NCBI RefSeq assembly: GCF_002556635.1
Contig: NZ_MWMO01000001.1
Location: 372,001-436,000, forward strand
DNA length: 64,000 bases
Source: Novosphingobium sp. PC22D
GTDB taxonomy: Bacteria; Pseudomonadota; Alphaproteobacteria; Sphingomonadales; Sphingomonadaceae
Direction of reading: 5' to 3'
Notes under the pieces: generated by a model
Databases searched by the model: none
The model's input: the letters and a program-made list of their open reading frames with translations, nothing else
Told to the model about the DNA's origin: nothing
Position numbers and translations under genes: made by a program
Part shown: positions 36,337 to 45,461 of the stretch, piece by piece
Layout: each line of letters opens with the position of its first letter
Numbering within the stretch: position 1 is the stretch's first letter

Positions 36337-36641
36337 GTTGCGCTTTATGTCCGCAATGTCGAAGGGTTTCGGGCGCCGGCAGGCGTACTAAACCCGGACG
36401 TGTACGACCCGCGGAGACGCAAGCGATGTCTATGGGGTTTTGGGATTCCGGCTCAGCTTGGCGATCGGATAGTTACCAGCTTGGCGGGGTCGTTCGGTTT
36501 GCTGCGGGCCAGCGAGAGGCCAGATCCTGATGGTCGATCGAGGTGCAGGCGCATGTTTTGATGGGCAGTTGCTGCTGGCGCGCGCGTGTGAGGCAGGCTT
36601 CGCCCTGGCCGCACGAACATCGCGGGATAGTGGTAGCGCAG
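36337..36641. other. Gene-free stretch before the IS91-type element
   Basis: About 300 bp between the basic hypothetical gene and the transposase. I see no reading frame with a recognisable product, no RNA gene and no strong hairpin. The left boundary of the mobile element probably lies in here. Confidence 0.4.
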
Positions 36642-36652
36642 GCCATGCCGGG

Positions 36653-37846
36653 TCATGGCGCGATCTTCCGGATGAGGACTAGCTTCTCAGGCGGAGCCCT
36701 CGGCTGTTGCCAGCGTTCGAAGGTCTCGATGACGACCATATGCCCGCCGCAGCATGGGCATGGCGGGCGCTGATCGAGTGGGTCGTCGGCGCTGGGCTCA
36801 TCGGGCTCCGGCGCGAAGTTCAGCAGCCTTCGCGCGAGCCCGATATTGGCCTTGCGGCTGGAGGCAGCAAGCAGGCCATAGTGCCGGATGCGATGGAAGC
36901 CGCGCGGCAGGACGTGGAGCAGGAACCGCCGGATAAACTCGTCGGCGGCGAGCGTCATGACGCGCTGGCGCTCGGGCCCATCGCGACGATAGTCCTTGTA
37001 GCCGAACGTAACGCCGTGGTTGTCGAACGCGATCAGCCGGCGGTTCGATATGGCGACCCGGTGCGTATAGCGGGATAGATAGGCGAGGACGGCCTGCGGC
37101 CCGGCGAACGGCGGCTTGGCGTAGACCACCCAGCGCTTCTTCCGGACTGGGGCCAGGTGCCGGAGGAACGCGCGTCGCTCGGCCAAGTGCGCCGCCCCGC
37201 CGAGGAACGTGAGCCGGCCGTCGTCGTGCAGCTGGATCAGGCGGGTGATGAAGATCCGGCGGAACAGCGCGCCGAGCACGCGCACCGGCAGGAAGAACGC
37301 CAGCCGCGACGATATCCAGCGCGCACCGTCGGATGCGATGCCACCGCCCGGTACGATCATATGCACGTGCGGATGGTGCGTCATCGCTGAGCCCCAGGTG
37401 TGGAGCACGGCCGTGATCCCGATCCGCGCGCCGAGGTGCTTGGGATCGGCGGCGATGGTCAGCATCGTCTCCGACGCCGCCCGGAACAGCAGATCATAGA
37501 CCGCCGCCTTGTTCTGCCAGGCGATGTCGGCGACCTCGGCAGGCACCGTGAACACGACGTGGAAGTAGCCGACCGGGAGCAGATCGGCCTCCCGCTCGGC
37601 CAGCCAGGTGCGCGCCGCCGCGCCCTGGCACTTAGGGCAGTGCCGGTTTCGGCAGGAGTTGTAGGCGATCCGCCAGTGCCCGCAGTCCTGGCAGGACTCG
37701 ACGTGACCGCCCAACGCAGCGGTGCGGCAGTTCTCGATCGCCGTCATCACCTTGAGCTGCATGAGGCTCAGGTGCCCGGCATGGGCGGCCCGGTAGCCAG
37801 GACCAGCAGCGCGGAAGATGTCGGCGACCTCAAGCGAGGTGCGCAC
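36653..37846 (-). CDS. IS91-family transposase (HUH, Y-transposase)
   Basis: A 397-residue transposase. The N-terminal zinc-binding module CQDCGHWRIAYNSCRNRHC plus PKC, the HUH motif HPHVHMIVPGGG near residue 158, and the tyrosine-containing YLSRYTHRVAISNRRL region are all intact. A second CxxC pair (CPCCGG) lies near the C-terminus. The GTG start at 37846 is 4 bp after the recombinase stop, so expression is coupled. This class transposes through single-stranded DNA. Confidence 0.92.
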   Translation of the reverse strand: MRTSLEVADIFRAAGPGYRAAHAGHLSLMQLKVMTAIENCRTAALGGHVESCQDCGHWRIAYNSCRNRHCPKCQGAAARTWLAEREADLLPVGYFHVVFTVPAEVADIAWQNKAAVYDLLFRAASETMLTIAADPKHLGARIGITAVLHTWGSAMTHHPHVHMIVPGGGIASDGARWISSRLAFFLPVRVLGALFRRIFITRLIQLHDDGRLTFLGGAAHLAERRAFLRHLAPVRKKRWVVYAKPPFAGPQAVLAYLSRYTHRVAISNRRLIAFDNHGVTFGYKDYRRDGPERQRVMTLAADEFIRRFLLHVLPRGFHRIRHYGLLAASSRKANIGLARRLLNFAPEPDEPSADDPLDQRPPCPCCGGHMVVIETFERWQQPRAPPEKLVLIRKIAP

Positions 37847-37850
37847 CGCC

Positions 37851-38759
37851 TCAGCCGTCGGGTGCCGCCTGCGCCCCCGGGAGCATGCCGAGCCGGTCGA
37901 GCGGGCTGACCACGTTGCGCACCGTGCGGGTCGCGACCCGCGTGTAGAGCGTCGTGGTGGTCAGTTGGGCGTGGCCGAGCAGGACCTGGATGATCCGCAC
38001 GTCGACGCCGTCTTCGAGCAGATGGGTGGCGAAGCTATGGCGCAGCGTGTGCGGTCCGACCCGCTTGGTGATGCCCGCCATACGCGCGGCTTCGGCGGCG
38101 ATGCGGTGGACCTGCCGGTAGCAGATCGGCTTGAGGTAGTGCTGGCCCGGGAACAGCCAACCGTCAGGGTGCATCACGCCTAACTGGCGGCCGATCTTCC
38201 ACCACTCGCGCAGGAGCACCAGCAGATCCTGCGCCAGCATGGCGTTGCGGTGCCTGCCGCCCTTGCCACACTCAACCCGCAGCAGCATGCGCTCGCTGTC
38301 GATGTCACGGACCTTGAGCCTGGTAACCTCTGACGCGCGAAGGCCGGCTCCGTAGGCGACCGAGAGGATCGCCTGGTGCTTGATGCTGGTCGTCGCGTCC
38401 AGCAGCCGCGTTACCTCCTCGCGGCTGAGCACCGTGGGTAGTGCGCGGGGATGCTTCACCCGATGGAGCTTGCGGGTCAGGTCCTGCCGGTCGAGCGTGC
38501 GCGTGTAGAAGAACCGCAACGCCGAGACGGCCGTGTTCATCGCCGGCGCCCCGAGGCCCGTCTCGCGCTGCTCGATCTGGTAGCGCCGCAGATCCTCATC
38601 CGTAGCCTGGTCGGGCGGGCGGCCCAGCCAGCCTGCGAACCGCGACACGTCGCGCAGGTAGTTGCGCTGTGTCGCCCGCGACAGCCGATGCAGGTTCATG
38701 TCTTCGACGAAGCGCTCGCGCAGCGACGGGGTGGTATCGTGGGAAGTGGTATTGGTCAT
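37851..38759 (-). CDS. Tyrosine recombinase/integrase associated with the IS91-type element
   Basis: A 302-residue XerD-like recombinase with an N-terminal SAM-like core-binding domain (LRERFVEDMNLHRLSRATQR) and a catalytic domain. The active-site set is present: Arg in YGAGLRASEVTRL, HTLRHSFATHLLEDG for H-x-x-R, then LGHAQLTTTTLYTRV with the second His and the nucleophilic Tyr. It is the promoter-proximal gene of the element and is probably needed for resolution or integration steps. Confidence 0.92.
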   Translation of the reverse strand: MTNTTSHDTTPSLRERFVEDMNLHRLSRATQRNYLRDVSRFAGWLGRPPDQATDEDLRRYQIEQRETGLGAPAMNTAVSALRFFYTRTLDRQDLTRKLHRVKHPRALPTVLSREEVTRLLDATTSIKHQAILSVAYGAGLRASEVTRLKVRDIDSERMLLRVECGKGGRHRNAMLAQDLLVLLREWWKIGRQLGVMHPDGWLFPGQHYLKPICYRQVHRIAAEAARMAGITKRVGPHTLRHSFATHLLEDGVDVRIIQVLLGHAQLTTTTLYTRVATRTVRNVVSPLDRLGMLPGAQAAPDG

Positions 38760-38764
38760 CGTTC

Positions 38765-38785
38765 GACTCCTCGGTTGAAGGAGTC
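38765..38785. repeat. Hairpin before the recombinase gene
   Basis: GACTCCT-cggttga-AGGAGTC, perfect 7-nt arms, six bases upstream of the recombinase start codon. It could be part of the element end or a translational control hairpin. Confidence 0.5.
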
Positions 38786-38894
38786 CGAAGCGTCTGCCCG
38801 TACCGGGCCTTGCTCAACCGAAGCGCTGAACTCGCATGATCATCGCAACATCAGATCTAGGCGCCGTTACCGCGCTAGCGGGTTCGTACTCGTT

Positions 38895-38916
38895 GTCGTG
38901 TCCGGAAGGTCCGCTT
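38895..38916. repeat. Short dispersed repeat (copy 2)
   Basis: Matches 20 of 22 positions of the copy at 5586-5607 (starts GTCGTGTCCGGAA, ends CCGCTT). It lies between the IS91-type element and grxD. Confidence 0.45.
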
Positions 38917-38991
38917 CCGGTTCGAAGTTCTGAAAAGCGGTCACGGGAACGCAAGCTGGATTTTGTCCAAGCGGCCCGGAAAGTGCGCGCT

Positions 38992-39321
38992 TCAGTCCGC
39001 GCGGGCGACGCCCTGGTCGGTCATGAGCTGCTGCAGTTCGCCGGCCTCGAACATCTCCATCATGATGTCGCTGCCGCCGACGAATTCGCCTTTTACATAG
39101 AGTTGCGGGATCGTCGGCCATTCCGAAAAGGCCTTGATGCCCTGCCGGATGTCCTGGTCCTGCAACACGTCGACGCTCTCGTAGGCGACGCCCAGGTGCT
39201 CGAGAATGGCGATGGCGCGACTGGAGAAACCGCATTGGGGAAACAGCGGCGTGCCCTTCATGAAAAGCACGATGTCGTTTCCGTTTACAATTTCGCCGAT
39301 GCGCTGGTTGACGTCGGTCAT
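38992..39321 (-). CDS. grxD: Monothiol glutaredoxin, Grx4 type
   Basis: A 109-residue CGFS-type glutaredoxin: KGTPLFPQCGFSSRAIAIL, WPTIPQLYVKGEFVGGSDI. It binds a [2Fe-2S] cluster with glutathione and delivers or stores it, usually in a complex with BolA. bolA lies 58 bp upstream on the same strand, as is common in alphaproteobacteria. Confidence 0.96.
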   Translation of the reverse strand: MTDVNQRIGEIVNGNDIVLFMKGTPLFPQCGFSSRAIAILEHLGVAYESVDVLQDQDIRQGIKAFSEWPTIPQLYVKGEFVGGSDIMMEMFEAGELQQLMTDQGVARAD

Positions 39322-39379
39322 GTGCGAAAAACCTCTGAACGCGGGTTCCGGCGATTGCCGGATTGAGAACTGCTGCAGG

Positions 39380-39613
39380 TCAGTTGGGAACCGCGGTCGT
39401 CAGTTGCAAGGCGTGGAGTTCGCCGCCCATCCGCTCGCCGAGCGCATCGTAGACCATCTTGTGCTGGGCCACGCGCGACTTGCCGACGAAGGCGGACGAG
39501 ATCACGTGCGCCTTCCAGTGGTCGTTGTCGCCCGCGAGGTCGGTCATCGTCACGACCGCGTCGGGAAGCGCGGCGCGGATCAGATCCGCGATTTCCTTTG
39601 CCGGCATTGCCAT
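39380..39613 (-). CDS. bolA: BolA-family protein
   Basis: A 77-residue BolA/IbaG-type protein (MAMPAKEIADLIRAALPDA...FVGKSRVAQHKMVYDALGERM, with the conserved His in AQHKMVYDAL). It partners with Grx4 in iron-sulfur sensing or trafficking. It sits between grxD and the DUF1476 gene, all on the minus strand with short gaps. Confidence 0.94.
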   Translation of the reverse strand: MAMPAKEIADLIRAALPDAVVTMTDLAGDNDHWKAHVISSAFVGKSRVAQHKMVYDALGERMGGELHALQLTTAVPN

Positions 39614-39625
39614 GACAGCGCCGCC

Positions 39626-39949
39626 TCAGGCCTCGCCCATGAGCTGGCGGCGCGCTTCGACCTGCTTTTCCTCGAGCGCGGAGCGCACGCGGGCCTCGTC
39701 GATATCGACGCCGGCGGAGGTGAGATCGCCCAGCAGCTTGCGGATGACGTCCTCGTCGCCCGCTTCCTCGAAGTCGGCCTGGACGACGGCCTTGGCGTAG
39801 GCGTCAGCCTCGGCCGGCGAGAGCTTCATCTCGCCCGCGGCCCATTCGCCCAGCAGACGATTGCGGCGCGCCTGGATGCGGAACATCATCTCTTCGTCGT
39901 GCGCGTACTTGGCTTCCTCGCCGCGATCGCGGTCATTGAAAGTGGTCAT
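39626..39949 (-). CDS. DUF1476 protein (ATP synthase zeta-type inhibitor)
   Basis: A 107-residue, highly charged helical protein: MTTFNDRDRGEEAKYAHDEE, FRIQARRNRLLGEWAAGE. The DUF1476 family includes the zeta subunit that inhibits F1-ATPase in Paracoccus and relatives. It is 12 bp from bolA in the same direction. Confidence 0.9.
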   Translation of the reverse strand: MTTFNDRDRGEEAKYAHDEEMMFRIQARRNRLLGEWAAGEMKLSPAEADAYAKAVVQADFEEAGDEDVIRKLLGDLTSAGVDIDEARVRSALEEKQVEARRQLMGEA

Positions 39950-40000
39950 CGGTTTCCCTCAACGTGTCGTGGATCGCGATAGGGCGGCGATCCGCCGCGT

Positions 40001-40618
40001 TCAACGAATTTCGCGCCATGCCGCCGTCGCGGGCGTGCGCGCGAGGAACGGGAGCGTGTCCCTTGCTTTCGCCTCGTAGCCCGCGATGGCGTCGCCCTGC
40101 GCCAGCGTCAGTCCGACCTCGTCGAGGCCCTCGAGCAGACAATGCTTGCGAAACGGGTCGATGTCGAATGCAAATCGATCCTGAAACCGGGTCGTCACCG
40201 TCTGGCTCTCGAGATCGACGTCGATCGGATCGGTCCCGGCCACTTCCATGAGGCGATCGATCGCCTCTTGCGGCAGGGCCACGGTGAGGATGCCGTTCTT
40301 GAAGGCATTGCCCGAGAAGATGTCCGAAAAGCTCGGCGCGATCACGCAAGTCACGCCCATGTCGAGCAGTGCCCAGGCGGCATGTTCGCGGCTCGATCCG
40401 CAGCCGAAGTTGTCGCCCGCGATCAGGATCGGCGCGCCTGCGTACTCGGGATCGGTGAAGACGTTGCCCGGCTCTTTCTTGACCGTCTCGAACGCACCTT
40501 TGCCCAGCCCTTCGCGCGTGACCGTCTTGAGCCAGTGCGCGGGGATGATGACGTCGGTGTCGACGTTCTTGCGACCGAACGGGATCGCACGGCCGGCAAT
40601 GGCATTGACCGGCTGCAT
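40001..40618 (-). CDS. leuD: 3-isopropylmalate dehydratase small subunit
   Basis: A 205-residue swivel-domain subunit of isopropylmalate isomerase in leucine biosynthesis. Signatures [14 protein letters not shown] near residue 18 and [17 protein letters not shown] near residue 68 are clear. It lies downstream of leuC on the same strand with one small gene in between; its start overlaps that gene's stop by one base. Confidence 0.97.
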   Translation of the reverse strand: MQPVNAIAGRAIPFGRKNVDTDVIIPAHWLKTVTREGLGKGAFETVKKEPGNVFTDPEYAGAPILIAGDNFGCGSSREHAAWALLDMGVTCVIAPSFSDIFSGNAFKNGILTVALPQEAIDRLMEVAGTDPIDVDLESQTVTTRFQDRFAFDIDPFRKHCLLEGLDEVGLTLAQGDAIAGYEAKARDTLPFLARTPATAAWREIR

Positions 40619-40791
40619 CAGTCGGTCTCGGGGGCGTCTTCCGGATGCGGCGGCGGCGCGGTCGGCTTGTCCTTGTCGCGCCGCTTCCGGACGTAGAGGA
40701 GCGCGGCCGCGATCGCGGCGGAACCAATCGCGGCGCCGGCCGCGACGGCCGCGCGGGTTACGATGTCGGTCTTCTCGGAGTCATCAGCCAT
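40618..40791 (-). CDS. Small single-span membrane protein between leuC and leuD
   Basis: A 57-residue protein ([20 protein letters not shown]) with one alanine-rich membrane helix followed by [10 protein letters not shown] and an acidic/proline-rich tail. I do not recognise it. The start at 40791 is the ATG closest to the helix. Its stop overlaps leuD by one base, so it is translated with the leu operon. Confidence 0.65.
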   Translation of the reverse strand: MADDSEKTDIVTRAAVAAGAAIGSAAIAAALLYVRKRRDKDKPTAPPPHPEDAPETD

Positions 40792-40881
40792 GGCAGCGCC
40801 TATGCGTCGGTCGCCCGTGCGACGCAAGCCTCGATGCGCGGTATCGCAGGCTCAGAATGCCTTTGCGCCGCCGCATTTCCA

Positions 40882-42312
40882 TTACACCAGCTCGCGCACG
40901 TCGGTGAGCTTGCCCGTGACCGCGGCGGCGGCGGCCATGGCGGGGCTCATCAGGTGCGTGCGGCTGCCCGGACCCTGGCGGCCGGTGAAGTTGCGGTTGC
41001 TGGTCGAGGCGCAGCGCTCGCCCGGCGGGACCTTGTCGGGGTTCATCGCGAGGCACGCCGAGCAGCCCGGCTCGCGCCATTCGAGCCCGGCCTCGATGAT
41101 TATCCTGTCGAGCCCCTCGGCCTCGGCCTGTTCCTTGACGAGGCCCGAGCCGGGCACGACGATCGCCCACTTGACGTTGTCGGCCTTCTTGCGGCCCTTG
41201 AGCACTTCGGCCGCGGCGCGGATGTCCTCGATGCGGCTGTTGGTGCACGATCCGATGAAGACGTTCTGCACTTCGACGTCGGTCAGCTTTGTGCCCGGCG
41301 TGAGCCCCATGTAGTCGAGGCTGTGGGTCACCGCGTCACGCTTGGACGCATCGGCGAAGGATTCGGGCGCGGGGACCACGCCGCCGATCGCGGAGGTGTC
41401 CTCGGGGCTGGTGCCCCAGGTGACGGTGGGCTGGATGTCCTCGGCACGGATCGAGACCGACTTGTCGTACGTCGCGCCCGGATCGGCCGCGAGGCCCTTC
41501 CACCAGGCGACGGCCTTGTCCCAGTCCGCGCCGGTGGGCGAATAGGGACGGCCCTTCAGGTAGGCGAAGGTGGTCTCGTCGGGCGCGATCAGGCCCGCGC
41601 GCGCGCCGCCCTCGATCGACATGTTGCACACCGTCAGCCGGCCCTCGACGCTCATCTCCTCGAAGACGTTGCCGCGATACTCGATGACATGGCCGGTGCC
41701 GCCGGCGGTGCCGATCACGCCGATCACGTGGAGAATCACGTCCTTGGGCGTGACGCCCGCGCCCAGCTTGCCCTCGACGCGCACTTCCATCGTCTTCGAC
41801 TGCTTGAGCAGCAGTGTCTGCGTCGCCAGCACGTGTTCGACCTCGGTGGTGCCGATTCCGAAGGCGAGCGCGCCGATGCCGCCATGGCAGGCGGTGTGCG
41901 AGTCGCCGCAAACGATCGTCGCGCCGGGCAGCGAGAAGCCCTGTTCGGGACCGACGACGTGGACGATGCCCTGTTCGCGGTCGGTCGCGTCGATGTAGCG
42001 GATGCCGAACTCGGGCGCGTTGGCCTTCAGCGTCGCGAGCTGGTTGGCGCTTTCGGGATCGTCGATCGGCAGCACGTTGCCCGCCGCGTCCTTGCGCGCG
42101 GTGGTCGGCAGATTATGGTCGGGAACCGCAATCGTAAGGTCGGGGCGGCGCACCGTGCGTCCGGCCGCGCGAAGGCCCTCGAAGGCCTGCGGGCTCGTCA
42201 CCTCATGGACGAGATGGCGGTCTATGTAGATGAGGCTGGTGCCGTCATCGCGTGTGTCGACAACGTGGGCGTCCCAGATCTTCTGGTAGAGCGTGCGCGG
42301 CTTTGTGGTCAT
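40882..42312 (-). CDS. leuC: 3-isopropylmalate dehydratase large subunit
   Basis: A 476-residue aconitase-family subunit. It starts [18 protein letters not shown], has [19 protein letters not shown] and carries the [4Fe-4S] cysteines in [16 protein letters not shown] and [13 protein letters not shown]. With LeuD it interconverts 2- and 3-isopropylmalate. Length and motifs are normal. Confidence 0.97.
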   Translation of the reverse strand: MTTKPRTLYQKIWDAHVVDTRDDGTSLIYIDRHLVHEVTSPQAFEGLRAAGRTVRRPDLTIAVPDHNLPTTARKDAAGNVLPIDDPESANQLATLKANAPEFGIRYIDATDREQGIVHVVGPEQGFSLPGATIVCGDSHTACHGGIGALAFGIGTTEVEHVLATQTLLLKQSKTMEVRVEGKLGAGVTPKDVILHVIGVIGTAGGTGHVIEYRGNVFEEMSVEGRLTVCNMSIEGGARAGLIAPDETTFAYLKGRPYSPTGADWDKAVAWWKGLAADPGATYDKSVSIRAEDIQPTVTWGTSPEDTSAIGGVVPAPESFADASKRDAVTHSLDYMGLTPGTKLTDVEVQNVFIGSCTNSRIEDIRAAAEVLKGRKKADNVKWAIVVPGSGLVKEQAEAEGLDRIIIEAGLEWREPGCSACLAMNPDKVPPGERCASTSNRNFTGRQGPGSRTHLMSPAMAAAAAVTGKLTDVRELV

Positions 42313-42386
42313 GGTGCCAGCGCGATTAGGCCCGCGCGCCCCGCAATTCAAGCGGGACGCGCGGGGGCGATGGCAGCGGGATCACC

Positions 42387-42776
42387 TCAGCCGCGGCGGC
42401 GGTCGTGATCCCGGCGTTCGGCGCGCAGCGCCACTTCGAGGCGATCGATGCGAGCCTTGAGCGCGCGCGTTTCGTAAGCGGTCAGGCCGTTGCGGGCGTA
42501 TCGGGCATAGAGCTGCTTGATCTGCGCCGACTGGTTCCTCAGGCCGCGTGCTTCGCGCGAGGAGATCGTGCGATGCTGCGCGGCGAGATCGATCCTGCGG
42601 TCGAGCGCATAGATGTCCGAGCGGACCGAACCGGCGCGGCCGGGCGTCACGTGACGGGCGTCATGGCGCTGCGCGGAATAGGCGTCGTGCGCGAAGACCG
42701 GGCTCGACGCGGCGACACCGAGCGCGGCGAGCAGGGCGGGAGCGGCGATCCGGGTGATGCTGGCGAAAGTCTTCAT
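42387..42776 (-). CDS. Secreted hypothetical protein
   Basis: A 129-residue protein with a signal peptide ending at SSPVFAHD and a charged, helical mature part (SDIYALDRRIDLAAQHRTIS, RNQSAQIKQLYARYARNG). Similar small periplasmic proteins are common in sphingomonads and have no known function. The 281 bp upstream (42777-43057) are free of genes and contain an AT-rich promoter-like stretch near 42820-42845. Confidence 0.7.
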   Translation of the reverse strand: MKTFASITRIAAPALLAALGVAASSPVFAHDAYSAQRHDARHVTPGRAGSVRSDIYALDRRIDLAAQHRTISSREARGLRNQSAQIKQLYARYARNGLTAYETRALKARIDRLEVALRAERRDHDRRRG

Positions 42777-43057
42777 GGCGGCATTCCTTTTTTACTGTGG
42801 CGGCTGTCTCGGTCCGCATATTCAGAAATATACCGCTTAAAATGAACAACAGAGATACGACCGGTCGCAAATCGGCACTCGATTGTACGAATGTGTCGCA
42901 GCTCGAACCTTCGCCCGGGCGGCTTCGTGGCAAGAAACGCGGCGCGGCACCGGGGAATCTTGCGTGAGAACACTGTTCCCGCTACAAACTGGGGACCGTC
43001 TGGCCCGCTGTGATTCGCCGGGGTGCCAGGCCAAAACATGGTGAGGACTGGATTGCG

Positions 43058-43912
43058 ATGACGATCTCGACTTTCTCGGACTGGGTAATGGCCAACTACG
43101 AATGGCAGCTCTCGCTCGCGGCGGGGCTGGGCATTCTTGCGACCGTCGGCCTGCTCAAGCTGCTGGCGCGCGCCGTCCCGACGATCCGTGCGGCGGGCAA
43201 TACCAATGCCCAGGTTTACGCGGAAAAGATGGCGAAGCCCAATTACGCGAAGAATCAGGCGTGGAACCGCAAGTGGGGGATCGTCTTCATTGCGGTGATC
43301 TTCGGCGGCATCCTGCCGTTCTGCCTGACGATCGATCCGCAGCCCTGGTGGCAAGTGCTGCTCGACTGCTTCGTCATCCTCATGTTCTACGACTTCTTCT
43401 ATTACCTGACGCACCGCTTCCTGTTTCACGACGGCGGGCTGATCGGCGGCGGGCCGCTGATGTGGATGCACGCGGTGCACCACCGTCAGCACAACCCCTG
43501 CCGCGGCGATTCGAGCTATATCCACCCGCTGGAGGTCGCGATCGGCCTCGGGCTCTATGCGGTCTCGATCGCGGTGCTCGCGGCGATCATGGGCAAGTTC
43601 CACGTCGTGACGCTGGTCGTCACCTGGGTCGCGTTCAACCAGATCAACCTGCACAACCACGACCGCTGGAGCGCCGACCGTTTCCCGTTCAAGTACCTGA
43701 ACACGATGTCGGTCGCGCATCACTATCACCACGCGAAGTTCACCGGAGGAAATTTCGCCACGATCACGCTGCTCTACGACTGGCTGTTCGGAACGCTCGA
43801 CATGGGTAACAGCTATCCCGCGCTCGATCGCCTCAACGCCCGCCGCGCCGCGCTGCGCGAAAAGGCGAAAGCCGAGGCAGCCGATACTGACAGCGCGAGC
43901 GCGGCGGTCTGA
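43058..43912 (+). CDS. Sterol desaturase/fatty acid hydroxylase family protein (possible carotenoid hydroxylase)
   Basis: A 284-residue membrane di-iron enzyme. The histidine clusters are complete: THRFLFH, HAVHHRQHN, NLHNHDRW and AHHYHHAKF, set between three or four membrane helices. The chosen ATG gives MTISTFSDWVMANYEW. It lies upstream of crtZ on the same strand. Because sphingomonads make 2-hydroxylated carotenoids with a CrtG enzyme of this family, a beta-ring 2-hydroxylase is a good guess, but a sterol- or lipid-modifying enzyme cannot be ruled out. Confidence 0.82.
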   Translation: MTISTFSDWVMANYEWQLSLAAGLGILATVGLLKLLARAVPTIRAAGNTNAQVYAEKMAKPNYAKNQAWNRKWGIVFIAVIFGGILPFCLTIDPQPWWQVLLDCFVILMFYDFFYYLTHRFLFHDGGLIGGGPLMWMHAVHHRQHNPCRGDSSYIHPLEVAIGLGLYAVSIAVLAAIMGKFHVVTLVVTWVAFNQINLHNHDRWSADRFPFKYLNTMSVAHHYHHAKFTGGNFATITLLYDWLFGTLDMGNSYPALDRLNARRAALREKAKAEAADTDSASAAV

Positions 43913-44064
43913 TCGGATGCTCGCGCGAGCGCCAGGGGGCGGCGCTCGCGCGACTTGCTCGACGGATGGATGCCCGCGGCTCGCTGATCGATTGTCCCGA
44001 CGCGTCGGGCAGGGCCGCGAAGGACGCCGCTGACAAGCGGGCGTCAAGCGAGTAAGGGCAAGCC

Positions 44065-44583
44065 ATGTCCGTGATCTCAGCCCTGCTGATCGTGCTTGCC
44101 ACCGCCGCCGCGATGGAGTTCGTCGCCTGGTCGAGCCACAAGTACGTCATGCACGGGTTCGGCTGGGGCTGGCACCGCGACCACCACGAACCGCATGACA
44201 AGATCCTGGAAAAGAACGATCTCTATGCGCTCGTCGGCGCGGCGATGAGCATCTCGATGTTCGCGCTGGGCTCGCCGCTCGTCATGGGCGAGGGCGCTTG
44301 GGCGCCCGCGACCTGGATCGGCCTCGGCATCCTCGTTTACGGCGTGATCTATACGCTTATCCACGACGGTCTGGTCCACCAGCGCTATTTCAAGTGGGTA
44401 CCCAAGCGCGGCTACGCCAAGCGGCTGGTCCAGGCGCACAAGCTCCACCATGCGACGATCGGCAAGGAGGGCGGCGTCAGCTTCGGCTTCGTCGTCGCGC
44501 GCGATCCCGCCGCGCTCAAGCGCGAGTTGCGCGCGCAGCGCCAGGCGGGCGTCGCGGTGCTGCGCGAGGCGGTCGAGGACTAG
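44065..44583 (+). CDS. crtZ: Beta-carotene hydroxylase
   Basis: A 172-residue CrtZ-type non-heme di-iron hydroxylase that adds 3-OH groups to beta-rings to form zeaxanthin. The histidine boxes are HKYVMHG, HRDHHEPH, HDGLVH and HKLHHA, with three to four hydrophobic segments between them. Length is normal. It follows the sterol-desaturase-like gene by about 150 bp. Confidence 0.93.
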   Translation: MSVISALLIVLATAAAMEFVAWSSHKYVMHGFGWGWHRDHHEPHDKILEKNDLYALVGAAMSISMFALGSPLVMGEGAWAPATWIGLGILVYGVIYTLIHDGLVHQRYFKWVPKRGYAKRLVQAHKLHHATIGKEGGVSFGFVVARDPAALKRELRAQRQAGVAVLREAVED

Positions 44584-44613
44584 GCGGCGCGGCGCCGGCC
44601 GGTCGCCCGGCCG

Positions 44614-44973
44614 CTACTCCGCCCTCGTCCAGATCCACGGGCCCACCGTCGCCAGAACCGCCAGCGGGATCAGCGCGAAAAGCGGGCCGAGGACCAGCGC
44701 GGTGAAGGGCACGCTCACGCTCATCGCCGCGATCGCGGAGACCTTGCCCTTGCGGCTGATCGCGCGTCGGTCGCGCCAATGGCGCAAATGGTGACCGTAT
44801 CTGGGATGGGCATAGAGCCGCTCGGCGAGATGCGGATGGCTCTTGGAAAAGCACCATGCGGCAAGGAGCAGGAACACGACCGTCGGCATGATCGGCAGGA
44901 AGGCGCCGATAACGCCGAGCGCGACGAAGAACCAGCCGAGCGCGTGCCAGCCGTGGCGGCTAAGGTGTCGCAT
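44614..44973 (-). CDS. DUF454 (YbaN-like) membrane protein
   Basis: A 119-residue inner-membrane protein: WHALGWFFVALGVIGAFLPIMPTVVFLLLAAWCFSKSHP gives the family pattern of a hairpin of two helices followed by a cysteine, and a further helical pair lies at the C-terminus. Function unknown. It overlaps the 3' end of sufE by 14 bp on the same strand. Confidence 0.9.
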   Translation of the reverse strand: MRHLSRHGWHALGWFFVALGVIGAFLPIMPTVVFLLLAAWCFSKSHPHLAERLYAHPRYGHHLRHWRDRRAISRKGKVSAIAAMSVSVPFTALVLGPLFALIPLAVLATVGPWIWTRAE

Positions 44974-45370
44974 ATCGCGCCGCGGTCTCGCGGATCAGCG
45001 CGATCATGTTGGGCACGCCCTGAGTCCTGTTCGAAGAGAGCTGGTTTCTCAGATCGAAGGGCTCGAGCCTGGCGGCGATGTCGGTCGCGGCGACTTCGCC
45101 GGCGGGCCGGTCCTGCACCGCCGAAAGCACCAGCGCGACGATCCCCTTGGTGATCGCGGCATTGCTGTCGGCCAGGAAGTGCAGCGTGCCGTCGTCGGCA
45201 TTGGTGGGATAGACCCAGACGCTGGCCGAACAGCCGCGCACCTTGGTGGCGTCGGTCTTGAGCGCGTCGGGCATCGGATCGAGTTCGCGTCCCAGCTCGA
45301 TCAGCAGACGGTAGCGTTCGTCGCCGTCCAGAAATTCGTACTCTTCGCGGATATCGTCCAGGCTGCGCAT
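44960..45370 (-). CDS. sufE: SufE-family sulfur acceptor
   Basis: A 136-residue SufE protein. The sulfur-accepting cysteine lies in KVRGCSASVWVYP near residue 46. It receives persulfide from a SufS/CsdA desulfurase for iron-sulfur cluster assembly. No other suf gene is in the window. The ATG at 45370 gives the usual N-terminus MRSLDDIREEYEFL. Confidence 0.94.
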   Translation of the reverse strand: MRSLDDIREEYEFLDGDERYRLLIELGRELDPMPDALKTDATKVRGCSASVWVYPTNADDGTLHFLADSNAAITKGIVALVLSAVQDRPAGEVAATDIAARLEPFDLRNQLSSNRTQGVPNMIALIRETAARYATP

Positions 45371-45461
45371 GGCTGAGCATGTAGGCGCGCGGCCGCGCCA
45401 GGCAAGTGCAGCGGGCAAGGGGAATTGCCATGGCGTTTCCATCCTGTAGGGAATCGGACCC

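Larger units (their letters stand above)
36642..38785 (-). mobile_element. IS91-type (HUH) element with a tyrosine recombinase
   Basis: Two genes on the minus strand, a tyrosine recombinase and an IS91-family transposase separated by 4 bp, are bounded by two hairpins. One is GCCATG-ccgggt-CATGGC (36642-36659) at the transposase stop and the other is GACTCCT-cggttga-AGGAGTC (38765-38785) before the recombinase start. IS91 elements move by rolling-circle replication and have subterminal hairpins instead of classical inverted repeats, so the exact ends are uncertain. Neither gene looks broken. Confidence 0.7.

Noticed and set aside
36642..36659. Hairpin at the transposase stop considered as a rho-independent terminator
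   Set aside because: No T-tract follows on the minus strand; for an IS91-type element a subterminal replication signal is more likely.
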